Part shown: one piece after another, positions 1 to 7,184 of the stretch
Layout of the letters: every line of letters begins with the position of its first letter
Numbering within the stretch: position 1 is the stretch's first letter
Assembly (NCBI RefSeq): GCF_009711475.1
Contig: NZ_SMMD01000855.1
Span: forward strand, 1 to 11,794
Origin: Fulvivirga aurantia
GTDB lineage: Bacteria; Bacteroidota; Bacteroidia; Cytophagales; Cyclobacteriaceae
Direction of reading: 5' to 3'
Length of the DNA: 11,794 bases
Position numbers and translations under genes: made by a program
The notes under the pieces: generated by a model
The model's database searches: none
What the model saw: only the letters and a program-made list of their open reading frames with translations
Told to the model about the DNA's origin: nothing

Positions 1-796
1 CTATGTAGGTAACTATGGCATCTATATTTCTATAAGAAGCGCCTACACTTAATAACTCATAAAAAATAACGCCAGCGTTAATATCCAAACTCAAAGGAGA
101 GCCTTCTTGTGCTCTTATTAAAAGAGAGGGCACAAGTTGTACACTTTTCATTCTGTTGAGTGGAATAGTAACACCACCATTAAGATAATAATACCGTGCG
201 GATCTTATTTCGTTGATAGCATTTTCTATCTCAGCTTTTTCAAAACCGCTGTTGAGTAAAAACGGTACAGAAAAACCGGCAAAAAATAAATCATTATGGA
301 AGTACAGGCCTGCACCAAAATTTGGCTTTATTTTATTATTAAAATTAGCAAAAGATGGGTCATCAGGGCTGTCAAGGTTTAAAGCGCTAAAGTCAGCACT
401 TAAGATATTCATGCCCGCCTGCAATCCCATGGCAAGTTTTCCGGCTGGGGTTTTAATGATGTAGCTGTAGCTACCATAAATATTCTTATTAGAATAGCTA
501 CCAATCTGATCATCAGTAATTAACAAACCTGTACCTACACGGCCATTAAATAAGGCAGTGTGTGCACTAAAGGTTAGTGTTTTTGGGGCACCATCGAAGT
601 TTACCCATTGGTTTCTATACATAGCCGTGGCACTAAATTGTACATGACTTCCTGCGTAAGCAGGGTTTAGTACCAAGCCATTGAATATATACTGTGAATA
701 AATAGGGTACTGCTGAGACCTGACGGTCCCAGCAGCAGCCATTAATAATATAAGGCCAAAAAGTAGACGTGTTATAGTTTGAACACTTGTCTTCAT
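1..796 (-). CDS. PorP/SprF-family type IX secretion outer-membrane protein (C-terminus cut by window edge)
   Basis: Reading from the ATG at 796 gives an open frame of 265 codons running off the left edge. The product starts with a signal peptide (residues 1 to about 28, hydrophobic core LLFGLILLMAAAG, ending VRSQ). It continues with the PorP/SprF hallmark QYPIYSQYIFNGLVLNPAYA and then the family pattern: YRNQWVNFDGAPKT near 60-73, a GTGLLITDDQIGSYS strand-loop, FGAGLYFHNDLFFAGFSVP near 165, a PLNRMKSVQLVPSLLIR turn, and VGASYRN near the edge. Family members are usually about 300-340 aa, so some 40-80 residues are probably missing. The family forms outer-membrane barrels that help export or attach T9SS cargo, especially cargo with type B C-terminal domains. 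The start lies 8 bp after the stop of the giant repeat protein, the same layout as sprB-sprF, so that protein is the likely partner. Family is clear; partner is inferred. Confidence 0.93.
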   Translation of the reverse strand, partial: MKTSVQTITRLLFGLILLMAAAGTVRSQQYPIYSQYIFNGLVLNPAYAGSHVQFSATAMYRNQWVNFDGAPKTLTFSAHTALFNGRVGTGLLITDDQIGSYSNKNIYGSYSYIIKTPAGKLAMGLQAGMNILSADFSALNLDSPDDPSFANFNNKIKPNFGAGLYFHNDLFFAGFSVPFLLNSGFEKAEIENAINEIRSARYYYLNGGVTIPLNRMKSVQLVPSLLIRAQEGSPLSLDINAGVIFYELLSVGASYRNIDAIVTYI

Positions 797-804
797 TTAA
801 AAAA

Positions 805-3800
805 TTAGTTTACAATTTCAAGATATCCTGATAGTGGCTTAGAACCATCATTTTTATCAATTACGTAAAAATAAGTACCATCCGGAAGGTCTGTGCCTAT
901 TGGGCTCATGCCTTTGTTAGATACTCCGTCAAATAGTTTTGAAGCATTATCATACCCTTGTGTTTCATATACAAGTGTTCCTGCTCTATTGAAGATTTTA
1001 ACTACGTTTTCAGGGAAACTAGAGATACAGTCAATTTTGAAGAAGTCATTTTGTCCTCCGTTACCTCTCGAAATTCCATTGAACGGATTTACTTCAGTCT
1101 TAATTTCCACCTCTTCAGTCACTTCACATCCAAGAGCAGTCGTAATAGTAATGGTATACAAACCTTCAAAAGTCTCTGTTAGATTAGGGCCTAATACAGG
1201 GCTTGTAAGGTTGTCACCGGTCCATACGATTGATTCTACTTCGACATCGTTTGTCAGTCTCATTAAGGCAAAACCATCATTAGTACCGCAAGAAGCATTT
1301 CCAATTTCAAACTCCATTTCTGGATATTCAAGTATTTCAAGAACCTCTGTGGTCACAGGATTTGACACACAACCCGTAATCAGGCTTGTTGCTACAACTG
1401 TATATTGACCTGCAGCAAGATCTGAAATAATCTCACCAGTAAAGTCTTCATTGCTTCTCACTTCACTACCCATATACCAATCAAATGTATAATTGCTGGT
1501 GTTTCCATCTATATGTGCCTGAAGCTGACCAATATCGAGAGTACAATGCGTATCATGGCTCAAAACAAGTACAGTCGGATCTGAAACTTGTGGAAGGTTC
1601 TCAGTTATGTCCACAGTTTGCGTACTCGTGCAAAACGTAATAAGATCAGTTGCAATAACCCTGTATTGTCCAGCCTGCAAACCTGAAAATTCAACTCCTG
1701 TATAATTAGGATTATTGGTGGTATTATCCTGAGCAAACCAATCAAACCTATAACCAACAAAACCACCCTCTACGGTTGCTCGAGCTACTCCATTAGCCTT
1801 GCTGTCATCGCATACTGTCATTGGTGCAAGTTCTTCAACCACAAGATTAGGTGTAATCTGCTCATTAGTAATAGTAACCGTAGCAGAGTTCTCACAGAAT
1901 GAATCATTCCGATCAGTAGCAGTTACAGTATAAACACCTTCTGGTAAATTAAGGGCATCTGAGGCTGTTCCACCTGAGTTAGTGGTTGAAGCTACAATAG
2001 CTCCACTAGAGTTTCTCCATGTAAAATCAAACGTACCATCAGAAGTAACTACAGCGAAAGCCGATCCATCAGGACTATCACAATTTGTAACAGGCGTAGC
2101 TGACGCAACGATGACTACCGGGTTGACTTGCAATTCCAATTCATATGTTTCGTAGTATAGACAGCCGGTATTAGTGTCTTCAACTTCTATCGTATAAAAA
2201 CCAGCACCCAGACTAGCATAAGTCTGACCTGCTGTACCAAGGGTTCCGGTATTGTCAGTCCCATCATACCACTGATATGTATAGCTGGAAGGCCCCACAG
2301 CTTCCACGAAAAGACTACCATCACTACTTTCACACCTTTCAGGGTTATTGAAAGTATTAAGTATAATAGAAGGCTCAACTGTAGTGTCTTCTATTTCAAA
2401 TTCGTGCAATGCAGCCGCACAACCGGTAGCAGCATTTGAAGCTCTCACGAAATAGATCCCTGGAGTTAAATTGCTGATTTCTGTCTCTGGAGCAGGATTA
2501 GGCAACAAGTTCTGGTTTGCATCTAACCATTCTATGTCATAATCTATCAAGTTACCGTTAGATCCATTTTCCAGAATGTTAGTGATTTCAGCTGCACCTA
2601 GATCAGCAGTACAGCTAGACCATGGTGTGATCGAAAGGTCAGCAGAAGCAATACTTACAGTAGTTGGGTTTGCTACCACACTATATGTTGCAATTGCAGA
2701 ACACTGAGTAGCAATATTAAGCACTGCTACCGTGTAAGTACCTGCCACAAGATCATCAGCGATTTCACCGTTTACGCCTGCAGTTGTACCCGTAGTAGTG
2801 CCTAGAGGATCTGCTGATGTATCGCTGCCCTCGTACCAATTAAAAGTAAAGTTTGCCGGATTCGCCCCACCATCAACTTCTACCTCAATAGCACCTGTTC
2901 CTGTTGCTCCAGAACAGTTTACATTTGGAGAAACACTGGTTTGAGCTAATACTGGGTCAGTAGCAACCAGGTCAACCTCAGCTACGACTAATACTGTACA
3001 GTTACCTAAGGATGCATCAGCCAACGCCTCTATGGTATAATTACCACTCGCTAAGTTAGGGAAAGGGTAGTTTGTAGTTCCTGCTACACCTGCTTGGGTA
3101 GCTATAGGAGCAACCGTGACATCACTACCTGCATACAGATTGATGGTATAATTTGACTCATCGAAACCTGCAAGAGGGGTTGGAGTCAATTGAACTTCAA
3201 TGCTTCCATCATTATTAGGATTACATGTTGTAGCATCAACTACATTTACAACAGAAAGCTGGTGGGCATCTGCATAAGGTAAATCGAATACTTCAGTATT
3301 AGAACAACCGTTATCAAGATCTGTCGCCACCACAGTATATAAACCGGATGTTAGGTTATTCGCCTGTGATGTATTAACACCATTCTCAGAAAAGAATGGA
3401 GAGCCTGAAACCACAGAGCCAGCATACCACTCAATTAAGAATCCACTTGCATTACCAGGTGAATTAACTGTTACTGCAAGCGCACCGTCATTGGTGTTAC
3501 AATCATTTGGAACAGAAACAATGGCATCTGTCTGTGTAATGTTAACAGTTGCATTGTCTATTACCTCGATGGTTTGTGAGTTAGCTAAACAGTTCCTTGT
3601 ATTGTGAAATGCTTGCACAGTATAAAACCCAGGTACAAGATTGCTTAATACATTCCCAGTTTCGGTATAATCAGGAGTAGCTTTTACGCTGCTGCCGTTG
3701 TACCATGAGAATGTATAGTCGCTCTCTGAGTCAACGTCTACATTCACCGTGATGGTACCATCAAAAGGAGAACATGTAGTTACCGGTTGGGCACTAAGAT

Positions 3801-6800
3801 TCATATTTGGCACAACTACCTCACTGGCAACTGTGGTTTGTTCCGCTACTGAGCAACCATCGGCATTTGTTAAACGCACAGTATAAACACCAGCAGGTCT
3901 GTTATTCAAGGTAGCGGTCGTACCGATTACCGAGGATGAAGTGTTTGCTCCTGCAAACCATTCGATAGTAAAATCAGAAGGATTACCAGGGAATGATACA
4001 CTAACAGCGCCATTTGGCTGTGAACTATCACATGAAGTCATCGGTGAGTTTGATGTGCTTGAGATCGTAGGTGCTGTGGTCTGATCTATTGTAACCGTTA
4101 CAGGCGCAGAAGCACACTGTGTGGTACTGTTTGTAGCTATTACGGTGTATTGTCCTTTAGGAAGGCTGTTCACTGTGCTACCTGTAAAATCAGCTGTTGG
4201 TTTTTCTACAGTACCACGGTACCAGGCAAATGTGAAACCGGAAGTTGAGCCTGCCACATCCGCTGAAACACTTCCAGAGTTGGCGTCAGAGCAAATGATA
4301 TCAACAGCTGATGCATTAACAACTGGTGTTACGGCTTCGTCAGGGACTTCGATAGATTCAATGGTCTGGCATCCGGTTGCCTTATCTACAACTAAAACTG
4401 TGTAAACGATGGGCTCAAGATTAGATGCAATATGGCTCTTGCTTATGATTGCACCGCCTCCAACTGTATTTCCTTCGTACCACTCGTAATTAAATCTACT
4501 TGCAGGCTCTCCACCATTGACGGAAACTGATAATTGGCCATTAGGATTCTGGCAATTATTGTAAGCATTATCAACAGAAATTACTGCACTTATTGTCTTT
4601 TCAACATCTACAATTACTACTTGTACTGTATCTGAATTACAGTGAGCAGTTTTATGCGTGGCGTACACTGAGTAAGTACCAGCAGCCAGGCCTGAATATA
4701 TAGCTCCGGTGTAATCAGGTGCACCTGATGCAGAGGTGCCATTAAACCAGTAAAAGTCATAATCTGTAGTATTTTCTACACCACCCACAAATCTAAAAGC
4801 TCTGGCAGAACCATTAGGAGGTACTGAAGCACCAGAACAAACTATATTGTCAGTTTTTTCTGCAGACAGCGCAAACGGATTAGGTATTACGTCACCTGAC
4901 TCTATGTTATTGCCATAATCACATTCTAAAAAGTCAGTATTTGGTAATGAGATAGGCGTTGGTACTGTTGTACCTGCATCATTGAGTACTACAAATAATG
5001 TAAATGAATTGCCTGAACCTGTTACTGGCAGATCTAAGGCAGTTTGTACCTGGCCAATGCCAAGTCTGTTGAGCGAAAGCGTTTCTGTGCCTAATTTGAT
5101 GGCTCCTGGTTGGGTTGGGTCACCTTCATAAAATGAAACCGGGACATTACCCGTTAACTCAACATCACCAATGTTTTCAAACTCAAACGTAACCGTAAAA
5201 TCAGTATCCGGGCAATCTGGTTGATTGATTACAAGAGAATTATCTACGATCGCCAAATCAGGCGCTGCATAAGTAGGACAACCTTCTGAGTTTAAGAAAG
5301 GCGATTGGTTGAGAAATCCGTTAAGAGGTCTATTAGGGCCTTGCGTACAGCTGCCTGTCGACCACACCAAATGATGTTTTTGCTGATTTACAGGGATACT
5401 TAAATCATCATTAACATTTACATTGAAATAACCATGCTGATTCCATAAACGTCTTGCCGGAACCCAGGGCTCGCCACCTGACTTAAATACTCTAACCTGA
5501 GAATTTTCAGAATAGCTAAGGTTATTAAAGTTTGCCCACGCATCGGCATCATCGGTTCCGCATGGTACGCAAATTTCTGTTGAGCCATCCGCATCAACAT
5601 CTGCTACGATGGGGTATTCAACATTGGTACGGGAGATGCATCGTTGTTGTGTAAACACACTACCGTCTTCTCCTTTAATAATATATAACCATTGCTCATC
5701 ACGATATACAACTTCCATTTGTCCATCTCCATTAAAGTCGAACAAAGTACAGCCTGTATAGCCTGAAGTTTCTTCATTAATTACAACTCTCCAACTACCA
5801 GTTTGTCCATCAACTATTTCAAAGTTTTCATCTAACGCATAGAGATATCTACCAGAAACGAACGAGACATTGAGTTGCCCGTCACCATCAAGGTCACCGA
5901 TATTTAACCTACCGGTACCGCCTCTCCAGCCTTTTAGGTAATCGTTGTTACCTGTTTCGGCAGCCGTTAATGGATCGCTAAAGGTCTTTACTGTATTATT
6001 TTGTACATCCCAGAAAAAGACAGTGGTTACACCATTTGCATCTTCACCACTGGCAATTACATCAAGAAAGCCATCTAAATTGTAGTCTGCTACACTTGTA
6101 GAGTTTTCAGAATGCTTAACTGCGTAAGGGATTGGCATACTGGCGATTTCTGTAAGGTTACCAGCATCTGCAGTTCTTGATCCAAGGTTTACGCTGTATA
6201 TTTTACCACCAGACACCAATTCCAGGTCCTCATCACCTAAAATATCTACGGCAACCGGTCCGGCATTAAGGTTATTCCATTGGCCGTCATTACCAGCTAC
6301 GAGGCGTGTACCGTTTACAGGATCTCTGATCTCGTCTTTATAATACATCTCAGGCTGGCCATCACGATCAAAGTCGGCATAACCTAAATGAACAGGGTCT
6401 GCTTCGAAGGCTTCTGAAGTCCACTTTGGATCGAGGTTACAATCCATAGCCACAATTCTATACTCACGATAAGCGTTATTTCTTCCCGGAGGGTCTATGT
6501 ATTCATAATCAATAGCGTATACTTCACCGCAATTGTCATCTTCTACGTTGGCCATTGATATTCTCCAACGGGGATTTTTTACATCAGCTACAGCTTTTAC
6601 CGAACCGTCATTTCCATTCAAAATGTATACTTCATCAGTATACCTGTTTTGAGTGGCAATTTCTGGTATACCGTCTCTATCAAGATCACCGATTGCTATT
6701 CTACCGATGTGGTTGGCTGTTTTATTCGGGGAGGAAAAATCCATGGCCAGGGAGAATGCCGGAAATTCCGATGGAGTAGCTTCACAAGAGGCATCATTAC

Positions 6801-6981
6801 CTGTGTAGAAGCCATCACACTCTGTACAACTGGCACAGTCTGAATCGAAACAATCGATAAAACCATCTCCATCATTATCTATACCGTCACCACAAGTACT
6901 GCCGCAAGCTTCCTGAGCTGTTGCTGAGGTCGCCATCAGCATAAGCAAAAAGACAGGCAGGGTTAATAACAATCTTTTCAT
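805..6981 (-). CDS. Giant T9SS-secreted SprB-like adhesin: FG-GAP head, 14 two-cysteine repeats, type B sorting domain
   Basis: I chose the ATG at 6981 (2058 aa). The frame stays open for 14 more codons to an ATG at 7023, but only the internal start puts a signal peptide at the very N-terminus (MKRLLLTLPVF..., cleavage after about residue 23, ATSATAQ). Domains in order: Cys-rich module with DNDGDG (26-55); FG-GAP/VCBS propeller (about 94-480) with Ca-loop motifs such as GDLDRDG, GDLDGDG and FDFNGDG; a WNQ-containing linker (about 481-572); a CARDB-like domain (573-695, ending ECDYGNN); 14 SprB/Ig-like repeats (about 704-1960), most with an [FY]xWYxG core and a GxYTV strand; and a gliding-motility-type sorting domain (1965-2058) with VKIFNRAGTLVYE and LPDGTYFYVI. 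The expected product is a long surface rod with a propeller at its tip, exported by the T9SS. Binding target is unknown. Adhesion or gliding is inferred from architecture and the downstream PorP/SprF gene; strict orthology to SprB is not shown. Confidence 0.93.
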   Translation of the reverse strand: MKRLLLTLPVFLLMLMATSATAQEACGSTCGDGIDNDGDGFIDCFDSDCASCTECDGFYTGNDASCEATPSEFPAFSLAMDFSSPNKTANHIGRIAIGDLDRDGIPEIATQNRYTDEVYILNGNDGSVKAVADVKNPRWRISMANVEDDNCGEVYAIDYEYIDPPGRNNAYREYRIVAMDCNLDPKWTSEAFEADPVHLGYADFDRDGQPEMYYKDEIRDPVNGTRLVAGNDGQWNNLNAGPVAVDILGDEDLELVSGGKIYSVNLGSRTADAGNLTEIASMPIPYAVKHSENSTSVADYNLDGFLDVIASGEDANGVTTVFFWDVQNNTVKTFSDPLTAAETGNNDYLKGWRGGTGRLNIGDLDGDGQLNVSFVSGRYLYALDENFEIVDGQTGSWRVVINEETSGYTGCTLFDFNGDGQMEVVYRDEQWLYIIKGEDGSVFTQQRCISRTNVEYPIVADVDADGSTEICVPCGTDDADAWANFNNLSYSENSQVRVFKSGGEPWVPARRLWNQHGYFNVNVNDDLSIPVNQQKHHLVWSTGSCTQGPNRPLNGFLNQSPFLNSEGCPTYAAPDLAIVDNSLVINQPDCPDTDFTVTFEFENIGDVELTGNVPVSFYEGDPTQPGAIKLGTETLSLNRLGIGQVQTALDLPVTGSGNSFTLFVVLNDAGTTVPTPISLPNTDFLECDYGNNIESGDVIPNPFALSAEKTDNIVCSGASVPPNGSARAFRFVGGVENTTDYDFYWFNGTSASGAPDYTGAIYSGLAAGTYSVYATHKTAHCNSDTVQVVIVDVEKTISAVISVDNAYNNCQNPNGQLSVSVNGGEPASRFNYEWYEGNTVGGGAIISKSHIASNLEPIVYTVLVVDKATGCQTIESIEVPDEAVTPVVNASAVDIICSDANSGSVSADVAGSTSGFTFAWYRGTVEKPTADFTGSTVNSLPKGQYTVIATNSTTQCASAPVTVTIDQTTAPTISSTSNSPMTSCDSSQPNGAVSVSFPGNPSDFTIEWFAGANTSSSVIGTTATLNNRPAGVYTVRLTNADGCSVAEQTTVASEVVVPNMNLSAQPVTTCSPFDGTITVNVDVDSESDYTFSWYNGSSVKATPDYTETGNVLSNLVPGFYTVQAFHNTRNCLANSQTIEVIDNATVNITQTDAIVSVPNDCNTNDGALAVTVNSPGNASGFLIEWYAGSVVSGSPFFSENGVNTSQANNLTSGLYTVVATDLDNGCSNTEVFDLPYADAHQLSVVNVVDATTCNPNNDGSIEVQLTPTPLAGFDESNYTINLYAGSDVTVAPIATQAGVAGTTNYPFPNLASGNYTIEALADASLGNCTVLVVAEVDLVATDPVLAQTSVSPNVNCSGATGTGAIEVEVDGGANPANFTFNWYEGSDTSADPLGTTTGTTAGVNGEIADDLVAGTYTVAVLNIATQCSAIATYSVVANPTTVSIASADLSITPWSSCTADLGAAEITNILENGSNGNLIDYDIEWLDANQNLLPNPAPETEISNLTPGIYFVRASNAATGCAAALHEFEIEDTTVEPSIILNTFNNPERCESSDGSLFVEAVGPSSYTYQWYDGTDNTGTLGTAGQTYASLGAGFYTIEVEDTNTGCLYYETYELELQVNPVVIVASATPVTNCDSPDGSAFAVVTSDGTFDFTWRNSSGAIVASTTNSGGTASDALNLPEGVYTVTATDRNDSFCENSATVTITNEQITPNLVVEELAPMTVCDDSKANGVARATVEGGFVGYRFDWFAQDNTTNNPNYTGVEFSGLQAGQYRVIATDLITFCTSTQTVDITENLPQVSDPTVLVLSHDTHCTLDIGQLQAHIDGNTSNYTFDWYMGSEVRSNEDFTGEIISDLAAGQYTVVATSLITGCVSNPVTTEVLEILEYPEMEFEIGNASCGTNDGFALMRLTNDVEVESIVWTGDNLTSPVLGPNLTETFEGLYTITITTALGCEVTEEVEIKTEVNPFNGISRGNGGQNDFFKIDCISSFPENVVKIFNRAGTLVYETQGYDNASKLFDGVSNKGMSPIGTDLPDGTYFYVIDKNDGSKPLSGYLEIVN
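1102..4872 (-). repeat. Array of 14 divergent SprB/Ig-like protein repeats in the giant adhesin
   Basis: The repeats cover about residues 704-1960, counted from the start at 6981. The average period is 91 residues (range 84-103, measured between the first cysteines of successive units). Each unit follows C-x-NG/DG-x-V, then [FY]xWYxG, then an LxxGxYTV segment, then a cysteine and a final strand. Units 7, 9, 11 and 14 have weaker WY cores (INLYAG, IEWLDA, FTWRNS, IVWTGD). The last unit is the shortest and leads straight into the sorting domain. The units differ enough from each other that I see no long identical DNA repeats, so recent tandem amplification is unlikely. Such arrays normally form an extended stalk. 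Confidence 0.9.
5542..6702 (-). repeat. FG-GAP/VCBS propeller repeats of the giant adhesin
   Basis: Six clear calcium-loop motifs occur near residues 98 (GDLDRDGIPE), 201 (ADFDRDGQPE), 297 (ADYNLDGFLD), 361 (GDLDGDGQLN), 413 (FDFNGDGQME) and 459 (ADVDADGSTE). Two degenerate ones lie near 144 (ANVEDDNCGE) and 244 (VDILGDEDLE). This fits a seven- or eight-bladed propeller; the blade count is uncertain because of the two weak units. Blade spacing is uneven, about 45-60 residues. Confidence 0.85.
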
Positions 6982-7184
6982 TTTAGTAAGTATTAGTTGA
7001 AAAATAGACCTCACTATAGACAAAAAATAAAGTAGCCAACTTTAATCTTTAATTGTTCAAACCGGCAATAGGTAACAGTTGATGTAAGAAAATCTTTAAT
7101 TTGAGTGCCAATTAAATAGAAAAATCTCACTATACCGCGTCAAATCACCTAAAAAATGCAAGTTTTTCTGCGAGGGCTTTAAAA
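6982..7184 (-). promoter_or_regulatory. 203-bp intergenic region with short direct and inverted repeats; possible internal promoter
   Basis: This is the only sizeable gap between complete genes in the window. On the coding (minus) strand the heptamer ATTAAAG occurs three times: twice in tandem at 7053-7040 and once at 7100-7094. An AT-only inverted repeat with 7-bp arms and an 8-nt loop (TTTAATT/AATTAAA) lies at 7095-7116. CTCACTATA (plus-strand reading) occurs at 7010-7018 and 7126-7134. A loose match to the Bacteroidota -7 box TAnnTTTG, with one extra base, lies at about 7031-7022 (TATTTTTTG on the coding strand), but I found no well-spaced -33 element. A promoter for the giant adhesin and the following PorP/SprF gene is plausible but unproven. 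I see no gene and no clear terminator here. Confidence 0.35.

Noticed and set aside
893..1408. 171-codon plus-strand open frame opposite the 3' end of the giant adhesin gene
   Set aside because: It lies antisense to the conserved sorting domain and last repeats. Its translation is low-complexity Ser/Val/Pro-rich with no recognisable domain or signal peptide.
6982..7023. Upstream start at 7023, adding 14 residues to the giant adhesin
   Set aside because: It would put MSIVRSIFQLILTK in front of a complete signal peptide. The ATG at 6981 gives a standard N-terminus, with an A/T-rich stretch (TTACTAAA) just before it.
7145..7184. Possible terminator after the 1059-aa gene (weak stem plus T-run on the minus strand)
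   Set aside because: Only about four base pairs (GCAG/TTGC, including a G-T) can form before the T-run at about 7156-7151. This is too weak to call a terminator.
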